From the NCBI GenBank assembly GCA_016183805.1, contig JACPDX010000007.1:1-64000 (forward strand): a stretch of DNA of 64,000 bases, given 5' to 3'. The notes beneath the pieces were generated by a model. The model did no database searches. It worked only from the letters and a program-made list of their open reading frames with translations, and was not told where the DNA came from. Numbering within the stretch: position 1 is the first letter of the stretch; each line of letters starts with the position of its first letter. The stretch comes from Bacteroidota bacterium. Its GTDB lineage: Bacteria > Bacteroidota > Bacteroidia > Flavobacteriales_E > Vicingaceae. The translations under genes were made by a program, and so were the position numbers. This document shows positions 35,829 through 44,116 of the stretch, piece by piece.

Positions 35829-37592
35829 ATGAAAAATTCGGCAATAAAAAAAGTGTTATTCGCAATAGTGGTGCTGGCATTAATTGCTTGTTCCACTGAA
35901 TACCACGTTAGAAAAGGCAATTATTATTACGATAACCTTGCTTATTCGTCAGCTATCGATCATTATCAAAAAGCGTATAATAAAACTCATGATGCCAATG
36001 TAGAAGAGAAGTTAGCCGAGTCGTATTATAAAATGAACAACATAAATGCTGCCGAGAAAATCTACGAAAATGCAGTACAACGTGAAAATCATTCGTCAAA
36101 AATTTATTTTAATTATGGTAAAATACTGATGGCTAATGGAAAACACCGAGAAGCTATTCCGTACTTTAAAAAATATTTAGCAGATTATTCTGAAGATGCC
36201 GTTGCTAAAATGTTGTTGTCGTCGTGCCTATCTATTAACGACAGGTACAGAGATACCACTTTGTACAAATTATATCCTATTAATTACAACGAGTTTACCA
36301 ATAGTTTTAGTATTCAGGAATATCAGGATGGAGCTGTTTTTGTTGCCGATAAAGAGGTTTTTTCGGGCAGAAAAAAAAGCCAGTGGACAGGAAATACGTA
36401 TTTGGATTTGTATGAAATTAAAAAAGATGAAGATGGAATTTGGATGAATCCACAGCTTTTACATGGGAAATGGAAAAACCTGGAAGAATTTCCCTACAAC
36501 AGTGATGATTATTCTGTAGGTCATCCAACATTGTCTGCCGACGAAAAAACCTTGTATTTTGTTTCTGATATGCCTGGAAGTATTGGAGGAACCGATTTGT
36601 ACAAAAGTACTTTGGAAAATAATAGTTGGTCGAAACCCGAAAATTTGGGAGCAATTGTAAACACAAAAGGAAACGAAATGTTCCCTTACATTCATACCGA
36701 CGATGCGTTATACTTTTCATCAGATGCTCATAATTCGATGGGAGGATTGGATGTATTTATCACGTATTATACGGGCGAGGTTTGGGCTCAACCCGAAAAT
36801 CTAAATTATCCGCTAAACTCATCGAAAGACGATTTTGGATACAACATCAGCAAAAAAAGCAGTAATACCGGTTTTGTTTCTTCGTCAAGGGTAGGGAACG
36901 GCTCCGACAACATGTATGCTTTTGATAAATTTCCACCCAAATTTAATTTGTATGGTAGAGCCCGCGAAAAAGGAACTCAAAAAAGTGTGCAAGGGGTGAG
37001 GGTGGAAATAACCAACGCCAAAACCGGAAAACTAATTAACATGGTGAGTGATGCTAAAGGTAACTTTAATTTAAAATTAGAACCAGAAGCTGATTACGAT
37101 TTGTATTGTACTAAAATAGGGTGTTTTACCCGTACCGATAAAATTTCGACCGTTGGGTTAAAATATTCGCAAGATTTTTATGCCGATTTTGAAGTTGAAC
37201 CAATTGTAATCGACAAACCGATTGTTTTAGAAAATATTTATTACGATTTCGATAAATGGAACATCAGACCGGATGCAGCTTTGGAATTGGATAAATTGGT
37301 AAAAATATTGGTCGATAATCCAAAAATTGACATTGAAATGGGTTCACATACCGATTCAAGAGGAAACGACCGATATAACTTGATTTTATCCGAAAAACGT
37401 GCAATGGCAGCGGTACAATATTTAATTGCAAGCGGTATTGACAAAAAACGATTAACCTACAAAGGTTATGGTGAAAAAAAATTAGTTAACCACTGTGCGA
37501 ATGATATTGTTTGTACAAGAGCAGAACACCAACAAAACAGAAGAACGGAGTTTAAGGTAACTAAAATAAACGATTTAAGCGTAAATTTTTAA
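35829..37592 (+). CDS. TPR-PD40-OmpA domain lipoprotein (PorE-like)
   Basis: 587 residues. Lipobox LALIACSTEYH (Cys about 21). N-terminal TPR-like repeats (about 30-130, AIDHYQKAYNKTHDANVEEKLAE), then WD40/PD40-like beta-propeller strands (HPTLSADEKTLYFVSDMPGSIGG, ALYFSSDAHNSMGGLD; about 230-370). A carboxypeptidase-regulatory-like domain (about 375-450) precedes the OmpA peptidoglycan-binding domain (IYYDFDKWNIRPDAALELDK to RRTEFKV, about 470-580). This domain order matches PorE-type proteins that tie the type IX machinery to peptidoglycan. Its 3' end overlaps the convergent hemD gene by 18 bases. Confidence 0.9.
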   Translation: MKNSAIKKVLFAIVVLALIACSTEYHVRKGNYYYDNLAYSSAIDHYQKAYNKTHDANVEEKLAESYYKMNNINAAEKIYENAVQRENHSSKIYFNYGKILMANGKHREAIPYFKKYLADYSEDAVAKMLLSSCLSINDRYRDTTLYKLYPINYNEFTNSFSIQEYQDGAVFVADKEVFSGRKKSQWTGNTYLDLYEIKKDEDGIWMNPQLLHGKWKNLEEFPYNSDDYSVGHPTLSADEKTLYFVSDMPGSIGGTDLYKSTLENNSWSKPENLGAIVNTKGNEMFPYIHTDDALYFSSDAHNSMGGLDVFITYYTGEVWAQPENLNYPLNSSKDDFGYNISKKSSNTGFVSSSRVGNGSDNMYAFDKFPPKFNLYGRAREKGTQKSVQGVRVEITNAKTGKLINMVSDAKGNFNLKLEPEADYDLYCTKIGCFTRTDKISTVGLKYSQDFYADFEVEPIVIDKPIVLENIYYDFDKWNIRPDAALELDKLVKILVDNPKIDIEMGSHTDSRGNDRYNLILSEKRAMAAVQYLIASGIDKKRLTYKGYGEKKLVNHCANDIVCTRAEHQQNRRTEFKVTKINDLSVNF

Positions 37593-38312
37593 AATCTCTT
37601 CAATCATTCCGTCAATAGAATGGTTTTCTGCTGTTGCATCAATGTCTAAAAATCTTTTTTGAGCTTCTGCAGTTGTCGAAGGGCCTATGGAGACTTTATG
37701 AATGTTGCTAAGCTTAATTTTGTGTTTACGAATTAAATTCATAAAGTTGTTTACCGTAGAACCACTGGTAAAGGTAATCACATTTATCGGAGTGTTTAAT
37801 ACTTCTTCAATTTCTTCTTTGGTATAATCAACGGGTGTGTTATCGTAAGTATCTACAACAGTAACTTTTACTTCTTTCTGTTTTAAGATATCTATAATAG
37901 TATCGTTCGAAATTTTTGATCGTGGAATTAATATTTTTTCGTTTTTCTTTACAGGAATTTCTTTTGCCAGTTTCTGAGCAGTTGCTGCCGAAGGAATAAA
38001 ATCAACTTTTAAACCCAATTCTTCAATCGATGCTTTGGTTTGAGAACCCACAGCTGCAATTTTGGATGTTACTTTAGTATAGTGAATAACTTCGAAAAAA
38101 CATTTTACGGCAATGCCGCTGGTAAAAATTATCCAATCAAATTCATTTTTTGAAAAAGTTGTTTTTAAAAGCTCTTGATTAATGGGTTTTAATTCAATGA
38201 GTGGAAAAATAACAGGAGTTGCACCTAATTTGGTTAATTTTTCGGCAAAATCATTACTTTGTTCAATGGGTCGAGGTATTAAAACCGTAACATTATTTAG
38301 TGGGAATTTCAC
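37575..38312 (-). CDS. hemD: uroporphyrinogen-III synthase
   Basis: 245 residues. Cyclises hydroxymethylbilane to uroporphyrinogen III. The sequence is divergent, as usual, but the two-domain pattern is visible: VLIPRPIEQSNDFAEKLTKLGATPVIFPLIEL at the start, DWIIFTSGIAVKCFFEVI (about 86-103), ILIPRSKISNDTIID, VITFTSGSTVNNFMNLI (about 177-193) and VSIGPSTTAEAQKR. Overlaps the upstream hemA-hemC fusion by 20 bases on the same strand, so translation is likely coupled. Converges with the OmpA-type gene with an 18-base overlap. Confidence 0.9.
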   Translation of the reverse strand: MKFPLNNVTVLIPRPIEQSNDFAEKLTKLGATPVIFPLIELKPINQELLKTTFSKNEFDWIIFTSGIAVKCFFEVIHYTKVTSKIAAVGSQTKASIEELGLKVDFIPSAATAQKLAKEIPVKKNEKILIPRSKISNDTIIDILKQKEVKVTVVDTYDNTPVDYTKEEIEEVLNTPINVITFTSGSTVNNFMNLIRKHKIKLSNIHKVSIGPSTTAEAQKRFLDIDATAENHSIDGMIEEILKIYA

Positions 38313-40482
38313 TCAGTTGCTCCTTTTTTTTTAAATCGATTTCTTTTTTTAACTCAAGTGCTAAATTTCTTGCCAGTTCTCTTCTATCTTCAACTTTACC
38401 TTTAATGGTTTTTCTCGAAAAATATTCTCCACTTTCAGAAGCAAAAACACCCTGTATTTCTATGTCATCATTTTTTACCGTTGCAAAAGCAGCAATAGGT
38501 AAATTGCATCCCCCACCCAAAGCAATTAAAAAAGCTCTTTCGGCATCTGCAGCATGTTTTGTAGGTTCGTGACGTAGTTTTTTTACCAAATCTAAAACAT
38601 GACCTTCTTTATCGATGGTTTCTAATCCTAAAATACCTTGACCAACAGCAGGTAACATTACATCAATGTCTAATATTTCTGTGGCATAATCAATCATGTT
38701 TAATCTTTTTAATCCGGCGGCAGCCAAAATAATAGCATCGTATTCGCCGGCTTCCATTTTATGGATTCGCCCATCAACATTGCCTTGTATAAATTTGTAG
38801 TTTAAATCGGGTCTCAGTTGTTTTAGTTGTGCCGAACGCCGTAAACTTCCTGTCCCTATGGTAGCCCCTTTGGGCAATTCCATTAATTTTTTACCCGATT
38901 TGGAGATAAACACATCCCTGTAATCTTCTCGTTCAGTTATTGGAATAACTCTAAGCCCGTTAACTTCTTCGGTTGGTATATCTTTGTAACTGTGTATGGC
39001 AATGTCAATTTCTCCGGCAAGCATCGAGCGTTGTAATGCTGAGGTAAACGCACCAACCACACTAATATCTCCGTCATCGCCACTTGTTCTAATAATTTTA
39101 GTTTCAAACTCGTAATCAGGTTGTATAGCTTTAAGTTGTTCTACCACCCAGTTGGTTTGAGTTATTGCTAATTTACTTCCTCTTGTTCCAACAATAATTT
39201 TACGTTTTGGAACAAAAATATCTACATTATTTACATCCAAAATTTGTTTGGCGGTATTAATAGGATTGTCTTTTAAATGAATGTTTTGAGCAATATTTTT
39301 GATCCCATCTATAGTTGGGCTCGATATTCTTCTTAATAACCGATGCGAAAAACGCATCAGTAATTCTTTTTGATGATCGGATAAATCACCCATTTTAGGG
39401 ATTAACCATTTTAATTCTTCGTTTCTCAACTCTTCCAGATTGCTCCAATAGGCTTCAATAACCGGTGCAACTCTCCTGTTTTTTAACCAAATCATAAACC
39501 AATCCAATTCCTGATTTACAATTTTACGTGCTTGCGGAATTTCGTCGTACCGTTTTAATAAACCATCATACGTTATTTTTTTGATGTCATCTAAATCGTA
39601 TAATGAAATGTTTTGGTGGGTTTTTAAATCCGGGTTAAAATTTCGTGGAACACCAAAATCTAAAAATAATTTGCTACCACCCATTTCTAAAGCAAAGTTT
39701 GCTCTGGGACATTTGCTTTCTGCCATGGTTTCTTCGTGGAGTAAATTAATTTCTCCTTGAGTTCCTCCAACAATAATATTAGCTTCTGCCAATGCACTGT
39801 GTATATTTTGCATTTCTACAGCCGTTCCATTCCATTCTTTGGCCATTTCTTGGGCTCTTTCCATGTCGTGGCTAGCTATATATAACTTTTTAATGGTAGC
39901 CCGGTCTAAAATAGTAGCCACTAAATTGGCCATGTTTCCGGTTCCAATCAATAGAAAAGTAGATTCTCCAAAGTTATAACCATGGTGCTCTATTAATTCA
40001 AATCCAACAGTAGCAAGTGAAGCAGAGAATTTACCGATATTGGTTTCTATCCTAACACGTTTTCCGGTATGAACCGCCTGACGGATTAATTCATCTAAAA
40101 CAGGTCCGATGGATTCTTCTTCTCTTCCTATTTCCAGTGCATCGCGTATCTGACCACTTATTTGATGTTCACCAACTGCTTGAGATTCTAGTCCTGCGGC
40201 TGTTGAGAATAAATTAATGATGGCAATTTCGCTGTCTGGTAAAATAGATAAATACTGACGGTAATTACCAAAAGTGTCAAAATAATCAACAATTTCGTTG
40301 TGGCTTTTGCCGTAAGCGTATATCGACAACCTGTTACAGGTAGAAATAATAAATACTTCTTTGTAATGTTTTTTTAAAACCTGTATAGCAGCTTTGGTTT
40401 GCTCCTTATTTAAAGCTAATCTTTCTCTTACTGCTATTGGGGCAAAACGGTGACTTAATTCTACTCCTACTATTTTATCCAT
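38293..40482 (-). CDS. hemA-hemC: glutamyl-tRNA reductase / hydroxymethylbilane synthase fusion
   Basis: 729 residues from ATG 40482; the frame is open 32 codons further upstream, but MDKIVGVELSHRFAPIAVRE is the family start. The N-terminal part (about 1-410) is glutamyl-tRNA reductase: catalytic Cys in ISTCNRLSIYAYG, QAVGEHQISGQIRDA, the NADPH fold FLLIGTGNMANLVA and a helical dimerisation tail. From about 425 it continues without an internal Met at the junction into hydroxymethylbilane synthase: KIIVGTRGSKLAITQTNWVV, AGEIDIAIHSYKDIPTE, GTGSLRRSAQLKQLRPDL and GGGCNLPIAAFA with the cofactor-binding Cys. One chain thus covers two non-consecutive steps of C5-pathway tetrapyrrole synthesis. Both sets of key residues are present. 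Confidence 0.93.
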   Translation of the reverse strand: MDKIVGVELSHRFAPIAVRERLALNKEQTKAAIQVLKKHYKEVFIISTCNRLSIYAYGKSHNEIVDYFDTFGNYRQYLSILPDSEIAIINLFSTAAGLESQAVGEHQISGQIRDALEIGREEESIGPVLDELIRQAVHTGKRVRIETNIGKFSASLATVGFELIEHHGYNFGESTFLLIGTGNMANLVATILDRATIKKLYIASHDMERAQEMAKEWNGTAVEMQNIHSALAEANIIVGGTQGEINLLHEETMAESKCPRANFALEMGGSKLFLDFGVPRNFNPDLKTHQNISLYDLDDIKKITYDGLLKRYDEIPQARKIVNQELDWFMIWLKNRRVAPVIEAYWSNLEELRNEELKWLIPKMGDLSDHQKELLMRFSHRLLRRISSPTIDGIKNIAQNIHLKDNPINTAKQILDVNNVDIFVPKRKIIVGTRGSKLAITQTNWVVEQLKAIQPDYEFETKIIRTSGDDGDISVVGAFTSALQRSMLAGEIDIAIHSYKDIPTEEVNGLRVIPITEREDYRDVFISKSGKKLMELPKGATIGTGSLRRSAQLKQLRPDLNYKFIQGNVDGRIHKMEAGEYDAIILAAAGLKRLNMIDYATEILDIDVMLPAVGQGILGLETIDKEGHVLDLVKKLRHEPTKHAADAERAFLIALGGGCNLPIAAFATVKNDDIEIQGVFASESGEYFSRKTIKGKVEDRRELARNLALELKKEIDLKKKEQLSEIPTK

Positions 40483-40714
40483 AAGTTTTTTTAAGGAATG
40501 CAAATTTACCAAAAATATACTCAAACTTAGCAGCTTTTCGGGAGAAAAGATGGTTAGAATGAGTAATGCCGCAACCAAAATGCTAGATATTTTCCGAAAT
40601 TCTATTTGGTAGCGGTATATGGCAGTTTTTGAAGATTAAACAGATTGAAAATTTGATTTGAAGTAGTTAAATAATTTAAATGTTATTATTTATACCATAA
40701 AATCGATTTTTATA

Positions 40715-40726
40715 TGATATATATCA
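40715..40726. promoter_or_regulatory. Crp/Fnr-like palindrome upstream of the cytochrome-nosZ operon
   Basis: TGATATATATCA is a perfect 12-bp palindrome matching the TGAT-N4-ATCA core of the Fnr consensus. It is centred about 115 bases before the cytochrome ATG (40836), almost the same distance as the box upstream of the fasciclin gene. Confidence 0.5.
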
Positions 40727-40762
40727 GAATTTATACTGCTAAAAAGAAGTTTTAATAAAGAG

Positions 40763-40800
40763 ATATATCATATTATTATGATATATAATATCTAATTTTG
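40763..40800 (+). promoter_or_regulatory. inverted repeat plus -7-like element of the cytochrome-nosZ promoter
   Basis: ATATATCATA (40763-40772) and TATGATATAT (40777-40786) form perfect arms around a 4-base spacer. Seven bases later TAATTTTG (40793-40800) fits the Bacteroidota -7 consensus TANNTTTG. The inverted repeat thus overlaps the expected -33 position. It shares the TATCAT/ATGATA word with the upstream box but in the opposite arrangement. AT-richness lowers the certainty. Confidence 0.45.
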
Positions 40801-40835
40801 TTGTTGCGTAACATATAAATTAAAAAAAAATAATT

Positions 40836-41297
40836 ATGATGAATTTAAAATTAATAGTCTTAACAGTAGTAGTAATTACATTGTTTTCTTGTGGAGGAAG
40901 TACTCCCACAGAAGAAAAAACAACAGAGGTAAAAGTAGAAGAAAATGCTGCACCTGCAGATCCAATGTCTGATAAAGGCATCGGACCAATTAAATCAATA
41001 GATATAACAGCCGATGTTAATACTGCGATGGCTACTGAAGGAGAAGCTATTTTTACCGCAAAATGTACTGCGTGCCATAAAATTGGAAAAAGATACATCG
41101 GACCCGATTTAGCAGGAGTAACAACCAGAAGAACACCTGAATGGATTATGAACATGATTTTAAATCCGGTTGAAATGGTTGAAAAAAATGAAATTGCTAA
41201 AAAATTATTAGCAGAATATAATGCTCCAATGGCAAATCAAAATTTAACTGAAGAAGAAGCAAGAAAAGTTTTAGAATTTTTTAGAACTAAAAATTAA
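40836..41297 (+). CDS. c-type cytochrome lipoprotein of the nos cluster
   Basis: 153 residues. Lipoprotein signal (LTVVVITLFSCGGST, Cys about 19), an acidic linker, then a single class I cytochrome c domain: haem motif CTACHK (about 77-82), HKIGKRYIGPDLAGVT, and the axial Met candidate in YNAPMANQNLTEEEARKVLEFF (about 128-149). It precedes nosZ by 28 bases. In clade II nos clusters such a cytochrome is thought to deliver electrons to NosZ in the periplasm. A second ATG at 40839 is an equally good start. Confidence 0.94.
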   Translation: MMNLKLIVLTVVVITLFSCGGSTPTEEKTTEVKVEENAAPADPMSDKGIGPIKSIDITADVNTAMATEGEAIFTAKCTACHKIGKRYIGPDLAGVTTRRTPEWIMNMILNPVEMVEKNEIAKKLLAEYNAPMANQNLTEEEARKVLEFFRTKN

Positions 41298-41325
41298 TAA
41301 CCAAACATAAATAAAATTTAACAAT

Positions 41326-43305
41326 ATGAAAACAATAGTAAAACTAGCTTTTGCCTTTATACTTGCTTCCTTTTTTGGCTGTGCACCAACGGGTAGTGAT
41401 AAAGACAAAGGAACATCAAAAGGAGCTCTGTCCGGTAATGCGGCCGAAAAAGTATATGTTGCACCGGGAGAATACGATTCTCATTACGCATTTATTTCCG
41501 GTGGATTTAGTGGGCAGTTGTCTGTTTATGGTTTGCCTTCAGGCAGATTGTTTAGAGTAATACCTGTCTTTTCTCAAGATCCTGAAAAAGGATATGGCTA
41601 CAATGAAGAAACCAAGCCAATGTTAAATACTTCTCACGGATTTATTCCTTGGGGAGATGCTCACCACCCGGATATTTCACAAACAAATGGAAGTTTAGAT
41701 GGCCGTTGGGTTTTTATTAACGAAAATAACACACCACGTATAGCACGTATTAGTTTAGAAACTTTTGAAACGGAAGAAATTATTGAAATCCCTAATTCAG
41801 CTGGAAATCATAGTTCTGCATACGTAACTGAAAATACTGAATATGTTGTTGCAGGTACTCGTTTTGCGGTTCCATTTCCTCAAAAAGATATGCCGATTAG
41901 TGAAATGAAAGGGAATTTTAAAGGAGCTCTTTCATTTTTAAAAGTTGATAAAGAGAGTGGGGATATGAATATTTCTTTTCAAATCAGTATGCCGGGATTT
42001 GATTATGATAAATGTCACCCGGGAAGGGATAAATCGCACGATTGGTTCTTCTTTACCACTTACAATACTGAGGAGGCAAATTCATTATTAGAAGTAAATG
42101 CATCACAAAACGATAAAGATTTTATTGCTGCAATTAACTGGAAAAAAATTGAAGAATATGTTGCAAATGGAGGTGGTACTAAACAACCTACAAATTATGC
42201 ACATAACAAATGGGATAATGATAAACATACTGCTACAAGTGTAATGGTAAAAGAAGTATTGGTTGTCGATCCTAAAGATGTTCCCGGAGCATTTTATTTC
42301 TTGCCTACTGCAAAATCACCTCATGGTTGTGATGTTGACCCAACAGGTGAATACATTATAGGTAGTGGTAAATTAGCTGCTGCAATGACTGTTCATTCAT
42401 TCTCAAAAATGATTAAAGCTATTGAGGCTAAAGCTTTTGATGGAGATGCTTACGGTATTCCAATCCTTAAATTTGAAGCCGTTAATTATGGCGTATTAGA
42501 ACAACCGGGATTAGGACCTCTTCATACTGAATTTGATTCAAGAGGTAATGCCTATACCACATTCTTTATTTCTTCTGAAGTTGTAAAATGGAATGTTAAA
42601 GACCTTAAAGTTATTGATAGACACCCTGTTTATTATTCTGTAGGTCACTTAATGATACCGGGTGGTAACTCTAGAACACCAGATGATAAGTATTTAATTG
42701 CAATGAACAAAATAACAAAAGACCGTTATTTACCAACTGGTCCGGAAGTTTGTCAGTCTGCTCAATTGTTTGATATTTCTGGTGATAAACTGGAATTATT
42801 ATTAGATTTTCCAACAATTGGAGAACCTCATTATGCAGCAGGTATTGCAGCAGATAAGATTTCTTCTAAATCAAAAAAAATATACAAATTAGAAGAAAAC
42901 AAACATCCTTACGCGGTGAAGAGTGAAGCCGAAACCAAAGTTGTTCGTAATGGTAATGAAGTACATGTTTACATGTCGATGATTCGTTCTCATTTCTCTC
43001 CTGATAATATTGAAGGTGTAAAAGTAGGTGATAAGGTCTTTTTCCATATTACTAATTTGGAACAAGATTATGATGTGCCACACGGTTTTGCTATGATTGG
43101 AGCTAATACTTCAGAAATGTTGATTATGCCGGGTAGAACTGCTACATCAATTTGGGAACCAAAACAAGTTGGTATTTGGCCTATGTACTGTACAGATTTC
43201 TGTTCTGCATTACATCAAGAAATGCAAGGTTATGTTAGAGTTTCTGCAAAAGGATCTAATACACCTTTAACATATACTCTTGATGGAGATATTCCGGGAC
43301 AATAA
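41326..43305 (+). CDS. nosZ: nitrous oxide reductase NosZ, clade II type
   Basis: Reduces N2O to N2 in the periplasm using the CuZ and CuA copper centres. 659 residues. The signal sequence is Sec/lipoprotein type (AFILASFFGCAPTGSD), not twin-arginine, which fits clade II. CuZ propeller landmarks: WGDAHHPDIS (about 109-118), AGNHSSAY, YDKCHPGRDKSHDW, KSPHGCDVDPTGEYI, GPLHTEFD, and GEPHYAAGI. The C-terminal cupredoxin CuA domain has HVYMSMIRSHFSP, DYDVPHGFAMIG and MYCTDFCSALHQEMQGYV (about 620-637), with both Cys, the His and the Met. Complete. Likely induced at low oxygen given the upstream Crp/Fnr-like box (inference). Confidence 0.97.
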   Translation: MKTIVKLAFAFILASFFGCAPTGSDKDKGTSKGALSGNAAEKVYVAPGEYDSHYAFISGGFSGQLSVYGLPSGRLFRVIPVFSQDPEKGYGYNEETKPMLNTSHGFIPWGDAHHPDISQTNGSLDGRWVFINENNTPRIARISLETFETEEIIEIPNSAGNHSSAYVTENTEYVVAGTRFAVPFPQKDMPISEMKGNFKGALSFLKVDKESGDMNISFQISMPGFDYDKCHPGRDKSHDWFFFTTYNTEEANSLLEVNASQNDKDFIAAINWKKIEEYVANGGGTKQPTNYAHNKWDNDKHTATSVMVKEVLVVDPKDVPGAFYFLPTAKSPHGCDVDPTGEYIIGSGKLAAAMTVHSFSKMIKAIEAKAFDGDAYGIPILKFEAVNYGVLEQPGLGPLHTEFDSRGNAYTTFFISSEVVKWNVKDLKVIDRHPVYYSVGHLMIPGGNSRTPDDKYLIAMNKITKDRYLPTGPEVCQSAQLFDISGDKLELLLDFPTIGEPHYAAGIAADKISSKSKKIYKLEENKHPYAVKSEAETKVVRNGNEVHVYMSMIRSHFSPDNIEGVKVGDKVFFHITNLEQDYDVPHGFAMIGANTSEMLIMPGRTATSIWEPKQVGIWPMYCTDFCSALHQEMQGYVRVSAKGSNTPLTYTLDGDIPGQ

Positions 43306-43328
43306 TTATTTAGGAAGTTAAAGAGAAT

Positions 43329-43360
43329 AAACGGATAACTACTAGTTATCCGTTTTTTTT
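43329..43360 (+). terminator. intrinsic terminator after nosZ
   Basis: AAACGGATAACT (43329-43340), loop ACT, AGTTATCCGTTT (43344-43355), followed by T to 43360. Perfect 12-bp stem, 24 bases after the nosZ stop. It separates cytochrome-nosZ from the rest of the nos cluster. Confidence 0.9.
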
Positions 43361-43411
43361 AGTTTGTCTTTTAGTAGGGTCTTTATATTTAGTTTATTTA
43401 AAAATAATACA

Positions 43412-44035
43412 ATGAAAAAATCAAAAATATTAATGGTTCTGGCAGGGTTATTTCTGGGGTCATTATTCTTCTTTCCAATTTGGAAAATCACCTTAATAGC
43501 TCCTCAATATCCTGAACCGTTAGGGTTGAATATTCACATTAACCGCCTGTCTGACGGAGTTCAATTTTATGATGTAAATAACATTGATTTATTAAACCAT
43601 TACATAGGCATGGCACATTTACCATCAAAAGAAAATGTAATAAAAGGAAATGTAGAACCCCTTTTAGAATTTATAATATTTCCAATAGTAGTAAGTGTTA
43701 TGAGTGTTTTAGCATTGATAGTTGGATTTATAGGCAAACCCAAATTGTACTTAATTTGGTTAATTATCATGGTTATTTTAGGAATTGCAGGTTTGTATGA
43801 TTTTTATAGATGGTTGTTTATTTATGGGCACAACCTTGACCTTAATGCAATTTTAAAAATAACAGACCCTGTAACCGGTTTGCCGATGGGATACCAACCT
43901 CCTTTTTTTGGTTACAAGAAAATTTTAAACTTTGAAGTTTATTCCTTTCCTGCAATTGGGGCGTATTTGATGGCCAGCAGTATGCTTTTGTCATTTCTGG
44001 CATTTTTTATTAGTAAAAAAGAAATAAAAAATTAG
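43412..44035 (+). CDS. nos-cluster integral membrane protein of unknown function
   Basis: 207 residues from ATG 43412; the in-frame TTG at 43364 lies next to the nosZ terminator and is rejected. Four transmembrane helices: about 7-27 (LMVLAGLFLGSLFFFPIW), 84-106 (LEFIIFPIVVSVMSVLALIVGFIG), 111-135 (LIWLIIMVILGIAGLYDFY) and 180-202 (AIGAYLMASSMLLSFLAFFI). A periplasmic loop with conserved-looking EPLGLNIHINRLSDGVQFYD follows helix 1. From memory, clade II nos clusters of Bacteroidota carry such a protein between nosZ and nosL. Electron transfer or assembly roles are possible but unproven. Confidence 0.8.
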   Translation: MKKSKILMVLAGLFLGSLFFFPIWKITLIAPQYPEPLGLNIHINRLSDGVQFYDVNNIDLLNHYIGMAHLPSKENVIKGNVEPLLEFIIFPIVVSVMSVLALIVGFIGKPKLYLIWLIIMVILGIAGLYDFYRWLFIYGHNLDLNAILKITDPVTGLPMGYQPPFFGYKKILNFEVYSFPAIGAYLMASSMLLSFLAFFISKKEIKN

Positions 44036-44051
44036 TTAGGGTCTCTAAAAA

Positions 44052-44082
44052 AAAACGAGCACATGTTACATGTGCTCGTTTT
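44052..44082. terminator. hairpin terminator between the nos membrane gene and nosL
   Basis: AAAACGAGCACATG (44052-44065), loop TTA, CATGTGCTCGTTTT (44069-44082). Perfect 14-bp stem with A-rich left and T-ended right flanks, so it could act in both directions. Only 34 bases before the nosL ATG. Confidence 0.8.
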
Positions 44083-44116
44083 AATATGTTATAAATCATA
44101 TCATTAATTTTATCAA

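Larger units (their letters stand above)
40483..40835. other. 353-bp divergent promoter region between hemA-hemC and the cytochrome-nosZ operon
   Basis: Very AT-rich. Contains the palindrome TGATATATATCA (40715-40726), a second inverted repeat (40763-40786) and a -7-like TAATTTTG (40793-40800). No gene is seen; the first 96 bases are only an in-frame extension of hemA-hemC. Confidence 0.6.

Noticed and set aside
40483-40578. longer start for the hemA-hemC fusion
   Set aside because: ATG 40482 gives the canonical glutamyl-tRNA reductase N-terminus; the 32 upstream codons look like non-coding promoter DNA.
43364-43411. TTG start for the nos membrane protein
   Set aside because: It lies directly behind the nosZ terminator T-tract and would place a polar extension ahead of the first TM helix; ATG 43412 is better.
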